From positions 149,519-213,518 of the forward strand of contig MU619246.1 of the NCBI GenBank assembly GCA_025201805.1: a DNA stretch of 64,000 nt. Direction: 5' to 3'. This document shows positions 20,515-30,481 of this stretch, in pieces. The DNA is from Parasitella parasitica (lineage: Eukaryota; Mucoromycota; Mucoromycetes; Mucorales; Mucoraceae). The notes beneath the pieces were generated by a model. The model did no database searches and was not told where the DNA came from. It worked only from the letters and a program-made list of their open reading frames with translations. Made by a program: the position numbers and the translations under genes. How positions within the stretch are numbered: the first letter of the stretch is position 1; each line of letters opens with the position of its first letter.

Positions 20515-23212
20515 AGTAAATGTAGCCATTTCTCCTTTTTCTTTTTTTCCTTTTCTTTTTTTTTTTTTTTTCTCCCTGTAATATGCAATAACTCCACAAT
20601 CTACTCACAGATGTTGAATTTTAGCGACTAAAGCTTTCAGATGATTAGATGTTGCATTAATTTGCTGTAATTGATATCTCTTTATAGCTTTTTTTCTCCC
20701 TGTATCATAAAAATAAAACCGTTATATAACATTTCATTCTTTCCATTACATCATTAGCAAAACCTTAATTGCTTGCATTTGTGGCGGGTGAAAATGTCAT
20801 ATACACTGGCCATTTAGTGTGGCTCGAGATTTGATTGAATAAAAAAAAGTCTAAATCCGGTAATTCACAGTTTGTCTTAAAAATAGATAATAATTACAAT
20901 TAGACATTTTATTTCTAAAGCAACGAAAGTGTACAATATGCCTAGTTTCGTGTCATTATCAGTGGTATTATTCTACAATTAATGGCTATAGCTGATATGA
21001 TGCCTCAGGCTTTCAATCAAGAAATAAAACAACCAGAGTCTTTTTTTTTTATTCGATGTAACTGATGTAGTGAGTTTTCCTAACTACCATGATTTATATT
21101 ACATCGCCTAAATATGCCTTCAAGGCGTTCGCATGCAACGGAAATGAATTACCAAATAATTGGGAAGGTTTAACGGGGGCAATAAACTGATTTCTGAAAT
21201 GGGGAGTAGAAGGAAGTTTTAAATACCATGTAGTTAATGTCGTCGATGAGGAAATGGAATACGATTTTGACATACAGTTCATAATGTAAAAGCCTAATGA
21301 GGTTGATAGAACCTGACAAAATGAAAATACTGGTATTAATTTATATCGGATGCATACTAACGTCATTTCCTCACTACCAAATATTCGTGGCTTTCCAATG
21401 CCTTTGTAAACGGATGTAGTCTATTGATACATTGAGAAAATCCGAAGATTCCTTTTCACAAACCTCAACAAGAATTTCTTCAAAAAATATGGTGAAGGTT
21501 GGATATGTTTTATCTCAATTCTCATCTCTTGCATTTACTCAGTCATAAATAAAGCTTGTTGGATTGGCTACCGAAATACACATGCCTAGATCTGGTAATA
21601 CGGTGTATAAGAGTATCGTAAATACTGGACCGGGTGGGCTAAACATGCCGTAACATTGATTGGGCAAAGATGGTACAATACTCAGGCTACAATCCGACTT
21701 GAAGCCCATGACATTCCATTTTTAAAAAGAGAATAATATAGCGATTATAGTGCTGTACATCAAAGGAAATCTACATATAAATGATGGGAATTAACTGTAA
21801 AAGTTGGATTTTTATAAAACAAATTGCGCAACAGTTTTTAATACGTTGCATAATTCTTCATGAAATGAGGGTTAAAAAATAACTTGTATTTCTTGTTAAC
21901 TTCTTGGTTGGCTGACATTTTGTTCCGTCTGGACAGCCTTTAATCGACTGTTTAACGCTGTAAAGAGAATTGAGGAACTGAATCCTGAGATCTGCTATTC
22001 GTGGCGGTATTCGCTTTTGTGGTTCTAGAATCGCTGAGCAATGATGCTTTTTATATAACCTTGACCTGAGAAATGTTGATTGTTAAAAGTTACAATACTT
22101 TGATTGTTGGCATTCTTTGATGGTCTAATCAAGTTGTCAGGTTCTTTGGAATTGACTACTTTCTTTCAAAAGGATGGGGGAATTTGTAACGCCCGGATAT
22201 TTATTTTGAGTGCACACTGTGTAGGTTATGGACTTGAGTACCCGGGTACACATACACGCCAACAGAAATTTCTGGCGTATGACCCAGAAAACAGCCATGA
22301 TGAAATCAGACGAGAGACATGATGTTTAACAAGCAGAAAATCATGTAAAGTAACTTTGTCGCATTTTATGCAATTGACTTTTGGTTGCCAAATAGCTGTT
22401 CTTCAGCATCTTAACAAAACAGCTCGCCATTTTTGAGCAGTGATATCCTCGATCGTCAAGGATAAAATGCAAATAACAGAGTATATTTATAATATTCACA
22501 GAAAAAGTGCTCGAGTATTGTTGTTGAAAGATAATTTAAGGATAAGGTATATCGATCGAAATCAAACATGCCAACCTCAGTGATAATAGTAAAAGATATT
22601 ATATACTTTTCTAAAAATACATGAGTCTCAAAGTAACCCGGCACGGCTGCATTGCATAATTAATCATCCAAAATTATAGTCCTGTCGTTATACCATGACA
22701 ACTATAGGAATGTGCATGGTGACTCCCGGATAGATGGTGATGAAATGAGTCGAATGCTTGATACTCTTTCATTATGACATGTATCGGTGATGTGCATCTC
22801 TACCAAACCATTGTCTGTGTCTATCATAAGCTTATGGTATTATGTAATTTCATGGAAGAAGAATATTTCTTATACATCGTAACATAGCCGTAAACGATCA
22901 AAATATCCTTGCCTTACTGATTTTAGAGAACTCACTGTCCTTGGTCACCATACATTATGTAGGGCAATAGTCAAGGTTACACACCAAAGGCTTGATTATG
23001 CCACTTCAATTACACGTGATTTTATGCTAAAATATGTGTCACCATGAGGTTACTGTTTGCGTCTGACTCTTTTTAAAGAAAAGGTAGGCCAAAAGCGTAT
23101 ACTTGATTGTGTAGATTAAGGAAAAAAAATGTACAGAAATATTTATTATATAGACTAGCAAGGCAAAGAGGACGTCAGAGAGAGAGAGAGAGAGAGAGAG
23201 AGAATAACGCTA
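20515..23212. other. 2.7 kb gene-poor region
   Basis: No confident gene. On the minus strand between about 21702 and 21100 there are collinear protein-like pieces (an ORF starting MGFKSDCSLSIVPSLPNQCY, then one containing FFEEILVEVCEKESSDF, then one with FHFLIDDINYMVFK) that could be exons of a small spliced gene or its remains. I could not make the splice chain close. A 12-bp perfect palindrome GTACCCGGGTAC lies near 22239. The rest is AT-rich without open frames. Confidence 0.4.
23177..23203. repeat. (AG)n microsatellite
   Basis: Uninterrupted AG dinucleotide repeat of about 13 units, just after the stop codon of the minus-strand coiled-coil gene. Confidence 0.9.
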
Positions 23213-24234
23213 CTATGCTCCGTGTTTAAGTCTCTTGGCAGGTCTATCATCAGGTGAGGTTAAAGATACATCATCATTTGTAGTAGTATTATAAGTGCTG
23301 TGGGTGTTATTATTGTCGGTATCTGGGGATGCTGCTGTGATATTTGTAGTCGGGAATTGATCATCATCTTGTTGTTGTTCTCTAGTCTCGGGACCTAATG
23401 TGATTCCTTCTGTAAGCACGACAGAAAAAAAAAATGCTAGACATCATGCAAATATTTACTTGTGTTAACATGTTTCTTGGATGTTCTCAAAGCATTTGCC
23501 CAAGATTTGCTAATCAGCCTTCTTGCGCCCCAATAGCCAATACACATATTCAAGGGCACGCCCAAACTGCTAGCTTCCTTTTCTACCATCTCGAACGCAA
23601 CCCGCTGCGTACCAATGTCGATGGATTTCCATGATTTACCGACATCTTCTTTCTTCACCATCATGTATTTTTTTAAATCAGACACGACATGTACCATCGT
23701 TTTCTGCAGCTTGTATAATCTAAGCCCTGCTTCCTCGTCACTGACATTCATAAACTCCTTGGTGATGCGTCTTAGCTCTACAAGTCTATTGTCCTTCTTT
23801 TTGTTTTCGTCCAGCAGCACTTTGGAGGGCGCAGGAATACTACGCTGTGACGATGCAGTGGCGGTGACATTATCTTTGTCCACAACTACTGAATACGAAG
23901 TAAGGAGTGGCGGCGCTATGTCATGCTGTTGACTTCTGTTGGAATCCATTATCGATTCCTTCAAAACGTTCAATTCGCTCAAAATAGTGGCGTGACGCTC
24001 GTCATAAGCAGCTAAATCTCTTTGAGCAATTAGGAGAGACTTTTGCAATTCATCTACGGTGTCTCGAAGCTGATTTATAGTTTCTGTAATTTGTTGGTTG
24101 TCTAGCTTTAAGGCTGTGTTCTCATCCTGTATGGCGTTCAAAGTAAGCTTCAGTGTTGAGTAATCTTCAATAAGATCGTCTGACTTTGGAAAGTCATCAG
24201 CGGTATCCTTTGCACAGCTGGTTCTTTCGAGCAT
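23213..24234 (-). CDS. Coiled-coil protein of unknown function
   Basis: Two inferred exons (24234-23460, 23409-23213; frame closes, 323 aa). Residues ~20-110 form a heptad-rich coiled coil (TLKLTLNAIQDENTALKLDN onward, ending around ILSELNVLKESI). A basic, conserved-looking block near residues 175-260 includes RRITKEFMNVSDEEAG, KSWKSIDIGTQRVAFEMV and CIGYWGARRLISKSWAN, which could be a small folded DNA- or protein-binding domain. The C-terminus is Gln/Asp/Thr-rich and ends in RPAKRLKHG, a likely nuclear localisation signal. I do not recognise the family. The frame is open further upstream to ATG 24342, but that extension is hydrophobic and pyrimidine-derived, so I prefer MLERTS at 24234. Confidence 0.65.
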
Positions 24235-24524
24235 TGCGTTTAGATATGAACCCTTTTGATGTATGAGAGAGAAGAAAAAAGAAGGGAAAAAAGATGTAAG
24301 GGGGGTTTTTATAACAAGGGGAAGGAAAAAAGAAAAGTCCATTTATGATCAATGCGGAATAACAAAATGTTAACTTTTGGTCAACAAACCACAAAGCATA
24401 CAAGGTCTACATTAAGGAATCTCAGTTTGCCCCGGGTTCATGCTTGTATGTATAATTGTTTTATTACACATATCCGTCTATCCATTCAGCGTAAAATGTC
24501 GCAAAAAATACTTGCACCCGAGAG

Positions 24525-24585
<61 letters not shown>
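24525..24585 (+). repeat. 61-nt poly(A) run
   Basis: Unbroken A run between the 5' end of the coiled-coil gene and the 3' end of the Hub1 gene. It could be the tail of a retroposed transcript or a simple homopolymer expansion; no flanking target duplication was visible. Confidence 0.9.
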
Positions 24586-24590
<5 letters not shown>

Positions 24591-24644
24591 GCACCAATGA
24601 AGATTGTGCAACAGCTAAAGTACATCGTTTGGGTCATTCATTGC

Positions 24645-25399
24645 CTAACGATAATACAGCTCCAGATTCATACCATCATGCAATTCGTCTAGTGAAATGT
24701 TAGCAGATATACGCCCGTAAAATAAAGATTACCCACAGTCTGCCAAAGTAATGTGATCCTTGAACTCTTTGTACCATTTCTTTAAAACAATCTTGCTTGG
24801 ATCTGTGCCAATTTGTGCAGCAACTAGTTTTTTGAAGTCCCCTACTAGATCGTTGGGTGCACATTTAACTCGAACTTTTTTACCCAATCGATCATTTACT
24901 TCTATTTCAATTAGACTATATGTGGGTTGTTTCTTTAAAACTTTCTTAACGCCCTAGTTGGGGAAAAAAAAAAGATTAAATGACCGGATCGATTTTAATG
25001 CTACATGTAAATTACCTTTTGTTCGCTAGATTTAGCTGCTGCTGCTGCTGCTGGTGAAGAACGAACTGGGCTGCGAGAATGGGAGCGAGAGCGAGAGCGA
25101 TGTCTTGGTGATCTCTTTCTGCCATAATCTGGTGAACGATCTCTGCGGTGGCGAGGTGGAGTGCGAGATCTGTTGCTATAACGTGATGATGGTGGAGGTG
25201 AGCGGCTGCGTCGACGAGGAGATGAACGCTCTCGTCTGTTGCGCGGTGAGCGAGAACGTTCTCGTTTGGACTCTTCCTTGCTATTGCGAGGTTCCTTTTT
25301 GGACTCGCTTTTATCTATTTATTGAATTATATACCAACATTAAAGCAAAAAAAAATTATTGCCTTCCTAACCTGCATTGTGCTTCTTGAACTTGAGCAT
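24645..25399 (-). CDS. HUB1: Hub1/UBL5 ubiquitin-like splicing modifier with N-terminal RS domain
   Basis: Four inferred exons (25399-25372, 25314-25016, 24953-24737, 24688-24645; frame closes, 195 aa). The last ~75 residues are a clear Hub1/UBL5 fold: [52 protein letters not shown] and a terminal [15 protein letters not shown] with the typical double tyrosine. Hub1 binds HIND elements in Snu66/Prp38 and tunes 5' splice-site choice. Unusually, ~110 residues of Arg/Ser dipeptides ([19 protein letters not shown] and similar) are joined in front, in frame, through exon 2. Canonical Hub1 is a stand-alone 73-residue protein. The start MLKFKKHNA lies in a 28-nt first exon. The third intron uses a GTGGGT donor, needed to restore the conserved DYE. 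Confidence 0.82.
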
Positions 25400-25589
25400 A
25401 TTCTGTTTGCTCTGTGAGTAAAGTAAAATGGTTTGAAAAGAAAATGAAAAAATTGTTAGCATATGCTTTGACATTGAAGGCAAAGTGACGTCTTTTCAGC
25501 AAGCTTGATGAAGCTAATGGTACTGTAACCAAGGCTGAGGTGGTTTACAGGTAATGAGAACCAGTGCTGCGATCATGGAGGTGAATATT
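25400..25589. other. Upstream flank of HUB1
   Basis: 190 bp with no gene; the promoter side of HUB1 running into the integrase relic. Confidence 0.4.
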
Positions 25590-26040
25590 TTATTCTGCCT
25601 ACGTTTAGAGAGCGCAAAAAACTCTTAGTCTATGAGCATAGTAAAGGTCACTATAGTAGTGTAGCCCTTTTAAACACACTGAAGCGCAAATGTATCTACT
25701 GGTCGAGCTTAAAGCTAGACTCGATTCAGTTGGTAAGAGCTTGCAACTATACAATGTCAGCGTCATAATATAATAAAAAAAGAGGTACAATTCATTATGA
25801 CCTGTGTTAGCCACTCTTCCTGGTGACAATAGAGACATTGATCTAACCGGCCTGTTTGTCACTTTTAAATGTGGTAATGAATATCTGTTAGTTAGGATAC
25901 ACATAACGAGTAAGTTCTACGTACCAAGATCTACTCCAAATAAGTTTGTTGCTACATACAGTTGCTGCTGAGACAATTGACGTGATTTGTACCTTTGGAC
26001 CCATGCTTAAGCTTCAAAGTGATAATGGTACGCACTGAAT
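25590..26040 (+). pseudogene. Ty3/gypsy-type integrase relic
   Basis: Two collinear blocks survive. Around 25612-25770 one frame reads EHSKGHYSSVALLNTLKRK then CIYWSSL and VRACNYT, matching the HHCC zinc-binding domain (H-x3-GH...YW...C-x2-C), with the last cysteine lost. Around 25960-26030 another frame reads VAAETIDVICTFGP then KLQSDNGTH, matching the integrase core block ending in the catalytic 'QSDNGtEF' motif. Frameshifts and stops separate them, and reverse transcriptase and LTRs are not visible, so it is an old fragment. The minus-strand ORF 25605-25904 is its shadow. Confidence 0.6.
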
Positions 26041-26198
26041 TTGTACATAAAAATGAATCGATATCTTTAGCCTGTTTAATTCACATTGACTTTATTTTAA
26101 AAGTTTTTAAAGAGGTGGAAAATTATAGAAGAAACACCTTAATGAAATAAAGGGAATGTGTTGTAGTGATATGAAGGGAGTACGGTATAATAAAGATT

Positions 26199-26850
26199 TC
26201 AATTTTCAATTTTCCTTGTGTGGTAAAAAAAAAAGGAGCGAATGCCCTCAACAGTCGAAAACCGCTTGCACAGATCTTCTTCTTGTGCGTATTGCAAACA
26301 ATGATTCCAGTTCATCTTCCCAATGTTAATTTTGCGGTTATTGGTAATAAATTCGAAATCATCTTGCATATTGGAATCTTCTGATGTTATTTTTTTAAGA
26401 CTGCAGCTTGGTAGAGGTTCTAAAGACGAAACAGTGTCCTCTAAGGTCACGTACTTTCTTTTAGCCGACCGATTAAACTCCAATGCACAAGATTCGTTTT
26501 AAAGGTGCCAGGAATATTTGTGAGGGAATCTTCTACTTGCGCAGTAATCTTTCATTGCTGGAACAAATCACATCAACAATATTCAAGAAATCTTGCTCTT
26601 TTTCACCCTCTACTTTAATGGACTCCTTAGCAAGGCGCAACAGCATCTGGATGGTGGGATGATGAGGATGGGAATGACCGTATAAGGTTGGTGATTGTTC
26701 AAGAAGAAAACTTGATAATGCCTATAAGGGTGAAATGCTGACATCAGGTTCTTCAATTGTGAAAGTTGATTTTGACGTAAGGTAACACGACTTTGCCCTA
26801 AAGTCACAGCAAGTAATAGATTTCATCCATGGCTTCTTATTGACAGTGCG
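26199..26850 (-). pseudogene. Unrecognised, apparently broken gene
   Basis: Minus-strand pieces read like protein but do not join cleanly. From about 26850: ITLGQ-like VTLGQSRVTLRQNQLSQLKN, then in another frame GHSHPHHPTIQMLLRLAKES and EKEQDFLNIVDVICSSNERL. After a gap comes the ORF ending at 26199 (MEFNRSAKRKYVTLEDTVSS onward, 94 residues). A TAG sits where a Gln codon would keep the frame. I recognise no domain. Either a spliced gene whose introns I have misread, or a decayed one. Confidence 0.3.
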
Positions 26851-27492
26851 GTAAATTTGAGAGATTTACGAAATAAAAAAAAAAATATAAAAATAAAAGC
26901 GATATGAAATTACAATTATAATCAAGTTTGGGGTTCTTTATTATAAAAGTATACTCAGGTTTTATCTATAGAAAAACATTTTAGTATTTATAGGATTTGA
27001 ATTGTTGTATATCAGTTCTCATGGATGAAGCATTGATCCGAGAGTCAATGCGTTAATTTGTCGTTGTTTAATTTTAGGTTTTCAGGGGAAGCAAATTATG
27101 CTGAATGCTTTCATCATTGATGGAGATTTGCGTAACATTAGTTGGCCGTGTTAGGATGGCTATCGTCATACTTTAGTTATTGTGTTAAAGATATCCTTAT
27201 CTAGAATGATGGGGAAAAACTCATTGAATGACGAGCTGCCATAATTGATATCTTTGTCATTATTATTCTTATTCTGAATGTTTTTTGTGTAAGAGAAGGT
27301 ACTTTGATCAGGAGTATTTTCCTTCACGCGACATTCATTGATAAGGTCTTAAATTGTATTTGTAATTCGATTTGATTTAAATGACTTTATATGTTATGCG
27401 AACTCGAGTGGTATGAATTGACTATGCGTGACATTTGAGTCTTATTTTTTCAGTTATGCGCTTTTAATTATACCATTCCATTGTAGACAGGT
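26851..27492. other. Intergenic, nothing recognised
   Basis: AT-rich, no protein-like frame on either strand. Confidence 0.45.
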
Positions 27493-27996
27493 TTAAACTT
27501 TGTAATCAAAAAGTTGAGGGAGACAACTTATCAGTGCAAAATACCAAAACCAACGGATACGTTTTATAAAGTTGTTGGACAGTTGACAGTATTGGAACAA
27601 TCTTTGCATGAAAGCTTCATTAACTATCAGCTGTGCCTCTATTAAAATTGGAGGGAGTGACTTTTGGATACCAAGGTGAGGAATATACAAGACATCGCTA
27701 CAGGGTCCATTTTGCCATTCAGGGCTTACAGTCGTGTACGTTCCTTTTGCAACGCCCAGTAGATCGGATGCGATAAGGTCAACCACATTTGTTGATTTCA
27801 GAATCATTTCACTAATTCGATCCTTTCTAGGCAATTGGTCCTTTTGTAACTTAAAAATAAGAAGGTCGCTGTGCACTTTGGAATAAGCACAAACGATAAG
27901 AAGTTATAATTAGAGTATAGATAATATGTAAATATTCAATGCTGAATATCACTTACATTCGTTTTCATTTTGAGATTGTTCTTCAGGTACTGACAT
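27493..27996 (-). CDS. Small protein of unknown function, possibly PD-(D/E)XK-like, likely element-associated
   Basis: Two inferred exons (27996-27957 encoding MSVPEEQSQNENE, and 27875-27493; frame closes, 140 aa). The central part reads GPCSDVLYIP, then LPPILIEAQLIVNEAFMQRL. An Asp in a short strand followed ~19 residues later by a hydrophobic strand ending E-x-Q is the pattern of divergent PD-(D/E)XK nuclease folds (Rpn/transposase_31 type). That is an inference from pattern only. The protein is short and its C-terminus (RIRWFWYFALISCLPQLF) is hydrophobic, so it may be truncated. It lies 150 bp from the end of the Fanzor element but outside it. Confidence 0.4.
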
Positions 27997-28169
27997 GGTG
28001 AAAGAACTGTTTGAAAAAGAAAAAGAAAAAAACCAAAATCTGAATGTGCTCTATACCCAGGAAATGAAATACGTCGTAGTCGTCAACCATTGAAGCTTGG
28101 AAAGAGGATTATCTTATCAACTTTATAAAACCTCATAGTAGTGACAAGTACAGTTGAACTGATTAATTT

Positions 28170-28265
28170 TGTCAGTTCAAAAAAAATAAATGTCGTTAGT
28201 AAAAAAATGAATGTCGTTTGGCAAAAAACAAATGTCACTAACCTAAAAAAAAAATATCTGTTACC
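28170..28265 (+). repeat. Sub-terminal iterons, left end of the Fanzor element
   Basis: Five A-rich units each ending in a TGTC(G/A)-type core, with cores at about 28170, 28191, 28212, 28233 and 28255: spacing 21, 21, 21, 22 bp. The first core is 21 bp from the terminal TA. Confidence 0.8.
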
Positions 28266-29002
28266 TGCATAAAATAATCAGGGCGTTAATCTTGGTGGAA
28301 AGTTCCTGTTTTGTTGTCTTAAGAAAATTGTCAGTCGTCTGCCTGTCTTCCTCAAGGAGATTAAAATCCTTCTGAAGTTTAATACAGCTGCAAGATCTCG
28401 ATTCCATAGTCGGTTTTCATTGCTTGAACACATACTGCTTCGACATCTTAAAGAAGGTTAGTCTTCATAATCCAATGTTACGTGAGCATATGTATTTTTA
28501 TTATTTACCTTGTTAGGCCATGACACTTTACAGTGGGCATTTTGTGTCGTTGATATGACCTAGGGTTTCGGATTGTTTTAAACTTTTGATCGAGCTTGCC
28601 ACCACAGCCTGAGCAGAGGGAAGATATTTTGTAAACTTTAAAACCGTTCTTTTGCAGCATCTTGATCAACCCAGCGTTTCTAATTGGTTCATGGTATTTG
28701 GCGTTTGGTGCAGACCAATTTCCAATTATCAGAACTGAATTCGATCCAAACTTCGTTTTCAACTTGTTTACCAACTGCGCATCATTTTTGTTGTAGTATA
28801 ATTTGCTTGAAAACTTGAATTTTCTGAATGGCAATAACTGCAAATTTTGTAAAACATCATGTACACATTGTTTCAAGTCGTTTCGATAATTTGTCAGCAT
28901 TTCCAACGCAAGATTGACAATTTCGGTGTTAGCGGCATCGATTAAACGTTCTGATATATGTGGTTGCTGAAGCATTTTATGTACAGTGCGGCCGGGAAAT
29001 AT

Positions 29003-29178
29003 TGTCCGTTTTACAAAAATAAATGGCGATTACAAAAAAATATTTGTCGTTTACCAGAAAATAAATGGCGCTAACTAGAAAATGATCGGCCGTTTCTCAA
29101 TTTTTATTGGCCATTTCTCAGATTTACTATGGCCGTTTTACGAATTCACTTTGTCGGTTTACTAGACTGTTCTGTTCG
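29003..29178 (+). repeat. Sub-terminal iterons, left end of the nested Tc1/mariner element
   Basis: Nine units with cores TGTCC, TGGCG, TGTCG, TGGCG, CGGCC, TGGCC, TGGCC, TGTCG and TGTTCG at about 29003, 29024, 29045, 29066, 29087, 29108, 29130, 29152 and 29173. Spacing is 21 or 22 bp throughout; the first core is 21 bp from the terminal TA. Most units continue (G)NTTNC. They lie between the element end and the transposase stop codon. Confidence 0.85.
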
Positions 29179-29215
29179 CTATGTTGTAGAAGCATGGACG
29201 TAAGCCAACTAACTC

Positions 29216-30481
29216 TTAGAATTCTGTTTTATTCAGGCAATTGATGATTTGGCGCTTCGAGTGTCTACAAAATCCACGGAGATCACTTACGCGTACATCG
29301 TTGCACGCATCAGCAATTCTTTGTGATAAGTTCTCTTCGCTTAGCAGCCTATGGCGCTTCATCTTTCCTTTTACAATGGCCCAAAACTGCTCAATTGGGT
29401 TCAGTTCTGGAGAATAAGGAGGTAGATACATCACTCGATATCCTCTGCTCTCAATCTTTCTCATCATTGGATGCGACTTATGAATAGTACAATTATCCAT
29501 AACAAGGTAACTGCCCTTCAGATTTGCATCCATGTCCATAATATCGAGAAGCTCATTCATGAATTTCACAAAGTGAGCTGTGGTTGTACCTTTGGAAGGC
29601 GGCTTGGTTTCTTCTTTCTCAACTTCCACATACTCTATGGTGGGCTCCTCAATGACAATCCCTCCTGTCTGCTCTTTGCCCCTCGCAAGCTTTCTTTTCT
29701 TTGACTTCTCTGCTTGAATTGTTTGAGGCTTCTGTCCTCTTGGCTTTCTTGGTGGAGGCTTTTTCATGACAACGTGAAGAACACTAGAAGAATGAATGGC
29801 GCCAATGATAGTATGTGAGGGGGAGCGAGTCTTTGCAATATCAACAATGGCAGGTGTTCCTACTGCTGATCTAGCCCAATTGCTCCTCATGTTGATATTG
29901 AATCCAGCCTCATCAATGAAGACGCAGTTTGTGCCGTAATCAAGATCAGAATCCTTCCAATTCATGAACCATTCATATCGTTTTTGCAAGTTTTCGGGAG
30001 AGTTTCTCGCCTTGGGGTCGAAGGTTGGCTTCTTGATGGATATGAGCATATTGTTCCTCAGATGATCATTCATTTGAGACTTCGAGATTTTGAAGTCTTC
30101 AAACTTGGATGTCAACATATCAATGATATCGTCAGCACAAAGCTGCGAGTCTTTTTCAATAACATCCTGGATATACTTCTCATGTTCTCCAGTAAAGGAA
30201 CTGGGTCTGCCTGCGTTTTTTTCAGATTTCTTGTAGGCTACCTCACCCGTCTCGTTATAGTGCTTCCACCAACGCATAGCGGTACGAGGGTTTATACCCA
30301 GCTCTTTCGCTGCTGCTGTTACCCTTCCTCTTTCCACAGGGCCTTCAAGCATTCTTTCAATAAATGTTTCTCTTGTGAGATCATTGTGCTGCTTGTAAGC
30401 GCGGTCCGAGACATATTTAGCAACTTTGAAAGGCTTTACAGAAACATCTTTCATAATGACTTCTTTGTCTTGTGGTTTAAG
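29216..30481 (-). CDS. Tc1/mariner DD34E transposase (N-terminus in gap)
   Basis: The visible ~420 residues are open without stops. An N-terminal helix-turn-helix region reads GRVTAAAKELGINPRTAMRW. The DDE catalytic domain follows: first Asp in CVFIDEAGFN, second in LVMDNCTIHKS, and Glu in YLPPYSPELNPIEQFW. There are 34 residues between second Asp and Glu, the DD34E spacing of Tc1-type enzymes. A ~60-residue charged insertion (PPPRKPRGQKPQTIQ onward) lies between the first and second Asp. The enzyme cuts and pastes elements with TA target duplication. The start codon and first residues are hidden by the N gap; the preserved frame and motifs suggest it could have been active recently, unlike its Fanzor host. 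Confidence 0.88.
   Translation of the reverse strand, partial: LKPQDKEVIMKDVSVKPFKVAKYVSDRAYKQHNDLTRETFIERMLEGPVERGRVTAAAKELGINPRTAMRWWKHYNETGEVAYKKSEKNAGRPSSFTGEHEKYIQDVIEKDSQLCADDIIDMLTSKFEDFKISKSQMNDHLRNNMLISIKKPTFDPKARNSPENLQKRYEWFMNWKDSDLDYGTNCVFIDEAGFNINMRSNWARSAVGTPAIVDIAKTRSPSHTIIGAIHSSSVLHVVMKKPPPRKPRGQKPQTIQAEKSKKRKLARGKEQTGGIVIEEPTIEYVEVEKEETKPPSKGTTTAHFVKFMNELLDIMDMDANLKGSYLVMDNCTIHKSHPMMRKIESRGYRVMYLPPYSPELNPIEQFWAIVKGKMKRHRLLSEENLSQRIADACNDVRVSDLRGFCRHSKRQIINCLNKTEF

Noticed and set aside
24352-24703. Poly-Lys ORFs at the poly(A) run
   Set aside because: Homopolymer artefacts; the real gene here is HUB1 on the opposite strand.
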